Origin: Frankiales bacterium
GTDB taxonomy: Bacteria; Actinomycetota; Actinomycetes; Mycobacteriales; Jatrophihabitantaceae
Length of the DNA stretch: 5,179 nucleotides
Assembly: GCA_025963265.1 (NCBI GenBank)
Contig: JAOPUY010000583.1
Coordinates: forward strand, 1 to 5,179
Reading direction: 5' to 3'
The notes beneath the pieces were generated by a model. That model worked only from the letters and a program-made list of their open reading frames with translations, made no database searches and had not been told where the DNA came from. Made by a program: the position numbers and the translations under genes. Positions 1 to 4,680 of this stretch are shown here, piece after piece. Numbering within the stretch: position 1 is the first letter of the stretch; each line of letters starts with the position of its first letter.

Positions 1-935
1 AGGAAGGCGGTCGAGGCGTAGTAGAACGCGGCCTTGGTGATGCCGTTGCTGCCGTCGAGGAATTGTCGCTGCTCGGTTCCCGCCGGGTAGGACGCCGCGG
101 TCAAGGAGCAGGTCGGCAAGGCCTTGCCGGTGCTGAGATCGATGATCGTCCCGCCGGTCAGCGGCTGCTTGGAGGCGTTAGGGCGCTGCAGGATGATCGG
201 CGCCGAGACGACGGTCTTGCTGCTCCAGGACCGGCAGGACCCGATCGAGGTGGCGAACGGCTCAGGCGACTCGGTGCCCACGGTGTAGGACAGCAGTGGC
301 GTGGTGGCGTTGTTCCCCGGGAACGCGATGGTCTCGGCGTGATAGGGCCCGGTCCGGCCGCGGTAGACGTCGACGCCGGCCGTGAAGGCCCAGGCCAGCG
401 GCTTGGCGCCCTTCGGCTTGGGTGTGTAGTAGGAGGCGTAGCCCGTCGTCTTCAGTCGCGGATCCAGCAACGTCAGCGCGTGGAAGGCCGAGGTGAACCA
501 GTTGGAGACGGCCGTGCGGTCGGAGACGACGGCGCTGACCCGGGTGATGTCGCTGTTGTTGGCGGCGAGCTTGCCGCCGGCGGTCGCGTACGGGTTCGCC
601 CCGCAGGAGCCGACCCGCTTGGTCAGCTCGTCGTGGACGTTGGTCTCGCACGGCAGCGCATGGTTGGCCAGGTATTGGACATGGCTGCTCTCTTGGGCTT
701 CCATCGTCGCGTTGCGGGTCACGCCGGTCTCACCGGCCAGGCCGCGGTAGTAATTCACCCAGGAGTACCCGCTGGTGTTGGTCGCGGGCGCTTCATTGGA
801 TTTGGTGGCGATGACGGCCGCGTCGGCGGTGGTCGCGGGCGCTGTCACCGCGACGAGCAGTCCGCCCGCCAGGAGCAGTGTTGCCAGGCCGGCCAGCCGC
901 GGCCGAGCGATATTCGAGAACGGTAGAACGCGCAT
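1..935 (-). CDS. Secreted CAP/SCP-superfamily domain protein, 3' end outside window
   Basis: I read about 311 residues from ATG at 935 with no stop before the left edge, so the C-terminus is missing. Residues 1-40 look like a Sec signal peptide: basic start (RPR at 11-13), hydrophobic core about 14-33, and small residues (TADAA) near a likely cleavage site at about 39-40. Residues 56-200 resemble a CAP (YkwD/PR-1-like) domain: SGYSWVNYYR, then SSHVQYLANH, NVHDEL, and NWFTSAFHALTLLDPRL followed by TTGYASY. His101 and His152 are candidates for the conserved cleft histidines; the usual EN-I motif is not obvious. A second part (about 200-310, FPGNNATTPLLSYTVG, TESPEPF) matches the beta-rich extension seen in many bacterial CAP proteins. 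Cys96, 111, 234 and 276 could form disulfides outside the cell. A run of five G (942-946) lies 6 nt before the ATG. Bacterial CAP proteins are extracellular and their biochemical role is mostly unknown. The family call is by motif memory, not a search. Confidence 0.8.
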   Translation of the reverse strand, partial: MRVLPFSNIARPRLAGLATLLLAGGLLVAVTAPATTADAAVIATKSNEAPATNTSGYSWVNYYRGLAGETGVTRNATMEAQESSHVQYLANHALPCETNVHDELTKRVGSCGANPYATAGGKLAANNSDITRVSAVVSDRTAVSNWFTSAFHALTLLDPRLKTTGYASYYTPKPKGAKPLAWAFTAGVDVYRGRTGPYHAETIAFPGNNATTPLLSYTVGTESPEPFATSIGSCRSWSSKTVVSAPIILQRPNASKQPLTGGTIIDLSTGKALPTCSLTAASYPAGTEQRQFLDGSNGITKAAFYYASTAF

Positions 936-936
936 T

Positions 937-952
937 TCAAACCCCCGTTTGA
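937..952 (-). promoter_or_regulatory. Hairpin with the Shine-Dalgarno-like G run in its loop, before the CAP gene
   Basis: On the minus strand TCAAAC and GTTTGA form perfect 6-bp arms around four G residues, just upstream of the CAP ATG at 935. The only SD-like sequence for that gene, the G run at 942-946, is the loop plus one arm base. The symmetry is directly visible. An effect on translation, or use as a protein operator, is inference. Confidence 0.4.
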
Positions 953-968
953 TAGAGCTGCTTACGGG

Positions 969-980
969 GAGTAGCTACTC
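969..980. promoter_or_regulatory. 12-bp perfect palindrome upstream of the CAP gene
   Basis: GAGTAGCTACTC is a perfect palindrome 34 bases upstream of the CAP start codon. On the minus strand TAGCTA within it lies 19 nt downstream of TTGTGT, so it could overlap a -10 region, although that spacing is long. It is a candidate operator or promoter element; no regulator family is recognised. Confidence 0.35.
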
Positions 981-1103
981 ACTTCCGGAGAGTCACACAC
1001 AAGAAATTAATGCGCACCGTTACCTAAACGTGATCTTCGCCGACCGATGGGCGAGGTATGCACAGAATGCCCAGGTGTCTCAGGTCACTCGCGTTCGGTT
1101 TAT

Positions 1104-1125
1104 TCGGGCCGACGGGTAGGCCCGA
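1104..1125 (-). terminator. Probable terminator hairpin downstream of the HtrA-like gene
   Basis: The minus strand shows TCGGGCC, an 8-nt loop, then GGCCCGA: perfect 7-bp GC-rich arms about 60 nt after the protease stop codon, followed by ATAAACC with no T tract. Actinobacterial intrinsic terminators often lack a strong U tract. A second, weaker dyad (AAACCC-C-GGGTTT on the plus strand) lies at 1157-1169, nearer the stop codon. The rest of 936-1184 shows no gene. Confidence 0.45.
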
Positions 1126-1184
1126 TGATCACATTCCGTGGTCGAATTTAAATCTGAAACCCCGGGTTTAAGGCGTATAACGGA

Positions 1185-2570
1185 CTAACTATCCGACTTG
1201 CCTAAGGTCACTGTGACGCTGTGTGACTGTCCGCCGCGGACGAAGGTGAGCTTCACCTGGGCTCCGGGGGCGTGCGAGCGCACGGCGGCGATGAGGGCGT
1301 CGGCCGAGGTCACCTGGGTCTCGTCCACGGTCCTCACCAAGTCGCCGGCCTTGAGGCCCGCGTCCGCGCCGGGTCCGCCCGCGGTGACCGCGGAGACGGT
1401 CACGCCCGAGGTGGTGGTGCTGTTCGAATCCGTGACGGAGACACCGAGCACCGCGTGGTAGGCCTTCCCGCCCGCGATCAGCTCGCTCGCGATGCGGCTC
1501 GCCTCGTCCGAGGGGATCGCGAAGCCGATTCCGATGCTGCCCGACTGCTGGGTCTGGCCGGGAATCTGCAGGCCGCCGCCGGAACTGTCGGTCGCGATCG
1601 CCGCGTTGATGCCGACCACCGAGCCGTTGAGGTCGACCAGCGGTCCGCCGGAGTTCCCGGGGTTGATCGCCGCATCGGTTTGGACCGCCTCGAAGACGGC
1701 CTGGTCGTTGTCGCCCGATCGCACCGGTCGGGCGGTGTTGCTGACGATGCCGCTCGTGACCGTGTCCGACAGGCCTAGCGGGGCGCCGACCGCGACGACG
1801 GTCTGGCCGACGCTCAGACTTGCCGACCGGCCGAAGGTGGCGGGCGTGAGGTTGCTGAGTCCGGCGACCTTGATCACGGCCAGGTCGTCGCTGGTGTCGC
1901 GTCCGACGATCGTGGCCGGGCCGATCCGGCCGTCGGACAGCGCGACCTGAATGGTGCCGCCGCTGGCGCCCAGCGAGACCACGTGGTCATTGGTCAGGAT
2001 GTAGCCGTCGGCTCGCAGGATGACGCCGGAGCCGGTGCCCCCGGACTGCCCGCTGGCGACGTTGATGGTCACGACGCTCGGCCGAATCTTGTCGGCGGCC
2101 GCGCCGATCGTCCCGTTCGTCTTCGCCGCGGGGACACCGGTGTCGTTGGTGATCCGGAGTCCGGTGTCGACGCTGGAGTCGTTGTGGTCGGTGATGGCCA
2201 CCGTGGCCGCGCCCACGCCGCCCCCGATCAGGGCGGCGACGACAGCGAGGGCCAACAGTGGCCCGAACCGCGAGCGGGTGGTCGGCTTCGCGGGTTCTTC
2301 GGCTGTCGGTAGCGAACCGGCGTAACCGCCGCCGTACTGCGGGACGCCGCCGTACGGGCTCGGCGGGTAGTAGCCGTATTGGCCGCCGACTGGGATGGTC
2401 GGTTGCTGGCCACCGGAGTACAACGCGGGCGAAGCCGGCGGCGCGGCCTCGATCGGGGCGGGGTCGATCGGGGCTGGGTTTATCGGGTCGATCGGGGCGG
2501 TGGGCGGCGCAGGGTGCCCATCGCCACTGGCAGGCTGCTGTGATTCGTCATAGAAATCGTTGTCGGCCAT
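1185..2570 (-). CDS. HtrA/DegP-family membrane-anchored serine protease with one PDZ domain
   Basis: Complete, 461 residues. Residues 1-100 are a cytosolic-type tail rich in Pro, Gly and Tyr, including a PID-PINPAPIDPAPI repeat around 26-40. Residues 103-126 form a single hydrophobic segment (PLLALAVVAALIGGGVGAA), an uncleaved membrane anchor that places the protease outside the membrane. The trypsin-like domain (about 155-365) carries the complete triad: His196 in ILTNDHVV, Asp229 in DTSDDLAVIKV, and Ser307 in NPGNSGGPLV. A PDZ domain covers about 373-457 (VLGVSV ... GLKAGDLVRTVDE ... LTFVRGG). Size and order match actinobacterial PepD/HtrB-type proteins, which degrade or refold misfolded exported proteins under envelope stress; the exact paralogue is not assigned. 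The ATG at 2570 has AGGG 7 nt upstream. The gene is divergent from the MFS gene and lies 249 nt upstream of the CAP gene on the same strand, with a likely terminator between them. Confidence 0.95.
   Translation of the reverse strand: MADNDFYDESQQPASGDGHPAPPTAPIDPINPAPIDPAPIEAAPPASPALYSGGQQPTIPVGGQYGYYPPSPYGGVPQYGGGYAGSLPTAEEPAKPTTRSRFGPLLALAVVAALIGGGVGAATVAITDHNDSSVDTGLRITNDTGVPAAKTNGTIGAAADKIRPSVVTINVASGQSGGTGSGVILRADGYILTNDHVVSLGASGGTIQVALSDGRIGPATIVGRDTSDDLAVIKVAGLSNLTPATFGRSASLSVGQTVVAVGAPLGLSDTVTSGIVSNTARPVRSGDNDQAVFEAVQTDAAINPGNSGGPLVDLNGSVVGINAAIATDSSGGGLQIPGQTQQSGSIGIGFAIPSDEASRIASELIAGGKAYHAVLGVSVTDSNSTTTSGVTVSAVTAGGPGADAGLKAGDLVRTVDETQVTSADALIAAVRSHAPGAQVKLTFVRGGQSHSVTVTLGKSDS
2461..2498 (-). 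repeat. 24-nt-period repeat coding for the Pro/Ile/Asp tail of the protease
   Basis: The 14-base string GGGTCGATCGGGGC (plus strand) occurs at 2461-2474 and again at 2485-2498, a 24-nt (8-codon) period. It encodes the repeated PID-P(A/I) units of the N-terminal tail. In-frame expansion of disordered proline-rich tails is common in actinobacterial membrane proteins. Confidence 0.7.
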
Positions 2571-2780
2571 GCGACGACCCTGCTTTCCCGAACTGAGGAT
2601 CTGCTGTGTCGGACTCCGGCCCGAGATAGGAGACCGCCTTGACGCGCAAGTGGTGCAAGCCGCGCGTCATGATGCAACGACTCTTAGTTACCTTCGTCGG
2701 TTAGAGTATTGCAATCGTCGTCCGTTTCGAGCCATTGACCGTCTACAGGCGATAGCTCTTGTTTGGGGGAAACAACAATT
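2571..2780. promoter_or_regulatory. Divergent promoter region between the HtrA-like and MFS genes
   Basis: This 210-base gap must hold promoters for both divergent genes. For the protease (minus strand) the best candidate I see is TTGCAA, 18 nt, TAACTA, reading down from about 2714 to 2685. For the MFS gene, TTGACC at 2735-2740 is a -35-like hexamer, but no good -10 follows at standard spacing. ATTGCAAT at 2708-2715 is an 8-bp palindrome overlapping the candidate protease -35. I see no additional gene. Promoter positions are inference. Confidence 0.4.
2640..2669. promoter_or_regulatory. 8-bp-arm inverted repeat in the protease leader region
   Basis: TGACGCGC at 2640-2647 and GCGCGTCA at 2662-2669 are perfectly complementary around a 14-nt centre. 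If transcription of the protease gene starts upstream of here, its 5' leader would carry this stem about 70-100 nt before the ATG. As DNA it could be an operator. The symmetry is seen directly; the function is not known. Confidence 0.4.
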
Positions 2781-4043
2781 TTGCCGCGCGACCGGGTCAG
2801 CTTCCGCCAGGTGCTGAAGGTACGTGAATTCAGCGTCCTCTGGCTGGCTGAGGCGCAATCGCTGGCCGGCGATCAGCTTGCGCGCGTGGCCCTGTCGATC
2901 CTGGTCTTCGAGCAAACGGCTTCAGCCGTCCTCACCGCGCTGACCTACGCCTTGACGTTTTTGCCGGCGCTGATCGGCGGCGCTTTGCTGACCGGGCTGG
3001 CCGATCGCCATCGGCGGCGCGAGTTGATGGTGGCTTGCGACGTCATCCGCGCCGTCATCTTCGGCCTGATGGCGATCCCCGGCCAGCCGCTGGCGATCAC
3101 GGGAGCGCTGCTGATCATCGCAACCCTGGCGGGCAGCCCGTTCACGGCGGCCGAGAACGCCCTGGTGCCGAGCATCTTGACCGACGAGCAGTACGTGGTC
3201 GGAATGGGTTTGCGCTCCTTGACGACCCAGCTGGCCCAGCTGGCGGGCTTTGCCGGCGGCGGCCTGGCCATCGCCTACGTCAGCCCGCGGGGCGGCCTGG
3301 CCATCGACGCCGGCACATTCGCGTTGTCGGCAGTGCTCTTGATGCTCGGGCTCTCAGCGCGGCCGCCAGCTAGTGCTGGCGCGGACACGTCCACCGTGTC
3401 CGGCTATCTCAACGCGGTCGTCAGCGGGGCTCGGTTCATCTTCGCCGACATCAAGCTGCGCACCTTGCTGGGACTTGGCTGGCTGACCGCGTTCTACGTC
3501 GTGCCCGAGGGCGTCGCCGCGCCCTACGCGGCCGAGCTCGGTGGCGGGGCGCGAGCGACCGGGCTGTTGATGGCCTCATTGCCGGCGGGCACCGCGCTCG
3601 GAACGTTGTGTTACGTCAAGTTAGTGCCGCCCGACGTGCGGGCGCGATCTATCGGGCTGCTGGCCGTCCTGTCGTCGGTGCCGCTGGCCCTCTGCCCGGC
3701 GGTGCACTCGCTCGCGCCCTCGTTGGCGCTGTGGTTCGTGAGCGGCTTCTTCGGCGCCTACCTGGTGCAGGTCTACGCCGAATACGGCCGCTCGGTGCCG
3801 GACGAACGTCGCGGCCAGGCCATCGGTCTGGCCAGTTCGGGCTCGCTCGCCGCTCAGGGCGTCGGCGTGTTGTTTGGCGGCATCGTCGCCGCGGCGGCCC
3901 GCCCGTCGATCGCCGTCGGGGTGGCCGGGGTCCTCGGTGCATTGCTGGCGGTCGGTCTGGCGGTGGCCTGGTCACGCGTGGTCGCCTACCGAGGCTCGCA
4001 CCTGCCGATCCCGCCGGCGTCCAGCGAGCTTCGGGAGAAGTAA
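2781..4043 (+). CDS. MFS exporter, MFS_3/EntS-like family
   Basis: About 420 residues, very hydrophobic, consistent with 12 membrane helices. The first helix follows FRQVLKVREFSVLWLAEAQS, a start typical of actinobacterial MFS_3 (EntS-like) exporters. The TM2-TM3 loop has MFS motif A (GLADRHRRRELMV, about residues 72-84), with AENALVPSI in the next loop. The second half carries VPDERRGQAIGLASSG before a Gly/Ala-rich helix, also typical. The family exports drugs, siderophores or small metabolites by proton antiport; the substrate here cannot be read. Start choice: GGGGGA at 2765-2770 lies 10 nt before TTG at 2781, which gives MPRDRVSF. The longer reading from TTG at 2763 has the G run inside the gene and no SD upstream. 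The gene is divergent from the protease and convergent with the heptapeptide ORFs. Base use matches the neighbours. Confidence 0.9.
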   Translation: MPRDRVSFRQVLKVREFSVLWLAEAQSLAGDQLARVALSILVFEQTASAVLTALTYALTFLPALIGGALLTGLADRHRRRELMVACDVIRAVIFGLMAIPGQPLAITGALLIIATLAGSPFTAAENALVPSILTDEQYVVGMGLRSLTTQLAQLAGFAGGGLAIAYVSPRGGLAIDAGTFALSAVLLMLGLSARPPASAGADTSTVSGYLNAVVSGARFIFADIKLRTLLGLGWLTAFYVVPEGVAAPYAAELGGGARATGLLMASLPAGTALGTLCYVKLVPPDVRARSIGLLAVLSSVPLALCPAVHSLAPSLALWFVSGFFGAYLVQVYAEYGRSVPDERRGQAIGLASSGSLAAQGVGVLFGGIVAAAARPSIAVGVAGVLGALLAVGLAVAWSRVVAYRGSHLPIPPASSELREK

Positions 4044-4091
4044 GCCGGCACCGGAGTCGGCGGTGGATCTGGCCGGCCCGCACGCCGCGTC

Positions 4092-4139
4092 GAGCCCCCG
4101 TGGCTCTCCGCGTGCGTGTCATCGCCAGCTTCTCGCTGG
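4092..4139. terminator. Two small hairpins between the convergent MFS and heptapeptide transcripts
   Basis: GAGCC-CCCGT-GGCTC at 4092-4106 and CCAGC-TTCTC-GCTGG at 4125-4139 each have perfect 5-bp arms and 5-nt loops. They lie between the MFS stop (4043) and the last heptapeptide stop (4201), where transcripts from both strands should end. There is no T tract, so the terminator role is tentative. Confidence 0.3.
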
Positions 4140-4166
4140 GTCGTCCGTCCTCGCCGGGTCGTCCGT
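4138..4166. repeat. Pair of 11-nt direct repeats with an 18-nt period
   Basis: GGGTCGTCCGT occurs at 4138-4148 and 4156-4166, with similar bases before each copy (TCGCT and TCGCC). It lies in the non-coding stretch after the MFS gene, downstream of the heptapeptide ORFs. No function is evident. Confidence 0.5.
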
Positions 4167-4200
4167 GCTGGCTCCGGTCGAGTTCTCGCCAATCGAGCGC

Positions 4201-4224
4201 TCAGCCCCAGATGTGGTTGGTCAT
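4201..4224 (-). CDS. Heptapeptide ORF copy 1, MTNHIWG
   Basis: Seven codons plus TGA on the minus strand: ATG ACC AAC CAC ATC TGG GGC, then stop. A strong Shine-Dalgarno, AAAGGGGAG (4230-4238), ends 5 nt before the ATG. Every codon that has a choice uses the C-ending form preferred in GC-rich actinobacteria. It is the last of three tandem copies and encodes the same peptide as copy 2, 82 nt away. No signal peptide or leader/core division is possible at this length. The product could be a minimal RiPP precursor, a signalling peptide or a leader peptide; I recognise no family. The ORF and its SD are seen in the sequence, while translation is inferred. Confidence 0.65.
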   Translation of the reverse strand: MTNHIWG

Positions 4225-4229
4225 GTCAG

Positions 4230-4238
4230 CTCCCCTTT
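4230..4238 (-). promoter_or_regulatory. Strong ribosome binding site of heptapeptide copy 1
   Basis: AAAGGGGAG on the minus strand lies 5 nt from the ATG. It is the clearest reason to read a 24-base ORF as a gene, because ORFs this short otherwise occur by chance. Confidence 0.65.
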
Positions 4239-4260
4239 CCGCTCGTGGTGCTCGGGTGAC

Positions 4261-4277
4261 GCCGCTCAGAGAGCGGC
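4261..4277 (-). promoter_or_regulatory. 7-bp-arm hairpin between heptapeptide copies 1 and 2
   Basis: GCCGCTC, a 3-nt loop (AGA on the plus strand), then GAGCGGC is a perfect compact stem between the stop of copy 2 and the SD of copy 1. In a shared transcript it could be a processing or attenuation element, or it could stabilise the RNA. A second dyad, GGGGCT-C-AGCCCC, sits beside it at 4283-4295. Confidence 0.4.
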
Positions 4278-4283
4278 CGGTCG

Positions 4284-4297
4284 GGGCTCAGCCCCAG
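4284..4297 (-). repeat. Headless fourth copy of the heptapeptide 3' end
   Basis: The 14-base string GGGCTCAGCCCCAG (plus strand) at 4284-4297 repeats exactly at 4303-4316, where it covers the end and stop codon of copy 2. On the minus strand the extra unit reads AGC TGG GGC TGA (Ser-Trp-Gly-stop), with no ATG and no NHI part. It looks like a local partial duplication or the remnant of a fourth ORF. Confidence 0.45.
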
Positions 4298-4306
4298 CTG
4301 CCGGGC

Positions 4307-4330
4307 TCAGCCCCAGATGTGGTTGGTCAT
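4307..4330 (-). CDS. Heptapeptide ORF copy 2, MTNHIWG
   Basis: The nucleotide sequence is identical to copy 1 from ATG to TGA. The identity extends about 9 nt upstream (GGAGCTGAC) and 2 nt downstream, then stops. The Shine-Dalgarno is AAGAGGAG (4336-4343), 5 nt before the ATG; it differs from copy 1 in sequence but is equivalent in strength and spacing. Copy 3 ends 59 nt upstream. The high identity with copy 1 suggests a recent duplication, so this pair alone is weaker evidence for coding than the comparison with copy 3. Confidence 0.65.
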   Translation of the reverse strand: MTNHIWG

Positions 4331-4335
4331 GTCAG

Positions 4336-4343
4336 CTCCTCTT
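4336..4343 (-). promoter_or_regulatory. Ribosome binding site of heptapeptide copy 2
   Basis: AAGAGGAG on the minus strand ends 5 nt from the ATG of copy 2. Independent SDs for each copy suggest separate translation of each peptide, not read-through into one chain. Confidence 0.6.
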
Positions 4344-4389
4344 CGTCCGGTTGTGTCGGGTAGGCGCCACCAAGGCGGCGGTTCGGGGG

Positions 4390-4413
4390 TCAGCCCCAGA
4401 TGTGGTTGCTCAT
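4390..4413 (-). CDS. Heptapeptide ORF copy 3, MSNHIWG
   Basis: First copy of the tandem set. It differs from copies 1 and 2 by one base (AGC for ACC), a conservative Ser-for-Thr change at residue 2. AAAGGA (4422-4427) ends 8 nt before the ATG, and its AAAGG lies at the same distance (9 nt) as in copy 1. The other leader bases and the bases after TGA are unlike the other copies, so conservation coincides with the reading frame. An in-frame ATG at 4419 would give MLMSNHIWG, but it lies only 2 nt from the SD and has no counterpart in the other copies. The most upstream copy would be the first translated in a shared transcript. Confidence 0.65.
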   Translation of the reverse strand: MSNHIWG

Positions 4414-4421
4414 GAGCATGA

Positions 4422-4427
4422 TCCTTT
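4422..4427 (-). promoter_or_regulatory. Ribosome binding site deciding the start of heptapeptide copy 3
   Basis: AAAGGA on the minus strand is 8 nt from the ATG at 4413 and only 2 nt from the in-frame ATG at 4419. The spacing favours the shorter MSNHIWG product. Confidence 0.55.
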
Positions 4428-4468
4428 CAGGCGAATTGCGTCGTAAGGCGGGATTGAGTACAGCGTAC

Positions 4469-4483
4469 CGGTATTTTCTACCG
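4469..4483. promoter_or_regulatory. Dyad upstream of the heptapeptide cluster
   Basis: CGGTA-TTTTC-TACCG is a perfect 5-bp-arm dyad 56-70 bases upstream of the first heptapeptide ATG, in an AT-richer stretch next to GTAC-AGC-GTAC (4458-4468). The minus-strand promoter should lie near here; GGTATA at 4502-4507 (TATACC on the minus strand) is a weak -10 candidate. The operator role is inferred. Confidence 0.35.
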
Positions 4484-4521
4484 TCTTAGGTTGAAAAATG
4501 GGGTATAGCGCGGCCCAATTC

Positions 4522-4550
4522 TGGTCGTGCAGGACCAAAAGCGTGCACGC
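4522..4550. promoter_or_regulatory. Two adjacent palindromic sites in the divergent gap
   Basis: TGGTC-N6-GACCA (4522-4537) is followed after three A by GCGTGCACGC (4541-4550), a perfect 10-bp palindrome. Both lie between the heptapeptide cluster and the membrane-protein gene. Their form suits a dimeric repressor, but no regulator can be named. Confidence 0.35.
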
Positions 4551-4573
4551 TCCGGCACTTTGCATCACGGATT

Positions 4574-4601
4574 GGTGACGTTTCGCAACATGCGAATCAC
4601 C
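4574..4601. promoter_or_regulatory. Extended dyad upstream of the membrane-protein promoter
   Basis: TTCGCA-ACA-TGCGAA (4582-4596) is a perfect 6-bp-arm dyad. It is flanked by GGTGA (4574-4578) and TCACC (4597-4601), so the symmetry continues outward with a 3-base offset on one side. It lies about 25 bases upstream of the candidate -35 at 4626, a position suited to an activator. It could also fold as an RNA hairpin if transcribed. Confidence 0.4.
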
Positions 4602-4625
4602 CGGCCCGCCAGCGCCTCCGTTTAG

Positions 4626-4654
4626 GTGACAAGGCGTATCGGATCCGTTACCTT
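4626..4654 (+). promoter_or_regulatory. Candidate sigma-70-type promoter of the membrane-protein gene
   Basis: GTGACA (4626-4631), a 17-nt spacer and TACCTT (4649-4654) fit a housekeeping-type actinobacterial promoter. Transcription would start near 4661 and give a leader of about 20 nt that holds the SD. CGGATCCG (4640-4647) is a palindrome inside the spacer and could be a repressor site. The assignment is by consensus likeness only. Confidence 0.45.
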
Positions 4655-4680
4655 CTGTACCAGGGGCGAGGAGTTTTCGA

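Noticed and set aside
63..926. 287-codon plus-strand frame over the CAP gene
   Set aside because: It is Gly/Arg/Val-rich low-complexity sequence antisense to a frame with a signal peptide and CAP motifs.
2548..2670. Minus-strand ORF from ATG at 2670 (MTRGLHHLRV...) as a uORF of the protease
   Set aside because: There is no SD before its ATG, the product has no recognisable feature, and it runs into the protease start in another frame.
3649..4122. 157-codon minus-strand frame over the MFS gene end
   Set aside because: It is antisense to a clear transporter and its product is almost entirely Arg/Pro/Gly/Ala, typical of a shadow frame.
3986..4192. 68-codon minus-strand frame just after heptapeptide copy 1, as a possible modifying or immunity gene
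   Set aside because: It is Arg/Pro/Thr-rich with a TTG start and no SD, and it overlaps the end of the MFS gene in antisense. It looks like a GC-rich shadow.
4211..4363. Plus-strand reading of the heptapeptide repeats (ATG TGG TTG GTC ATG ...)
   Set aside because: No SD precedes the plus-strand ATGs, the frames differ between copies, and the conserved purine-rich sites point to the minus strand.
4201..4413. CRISPR-like or simple satellite array
   Set aside because: There are only three units with unequal spacers (59 and 82 nt), the repeat is exactly one ORF, and copy 3 does not share flanks, so this is neither a CRISPR array nor a satellite.
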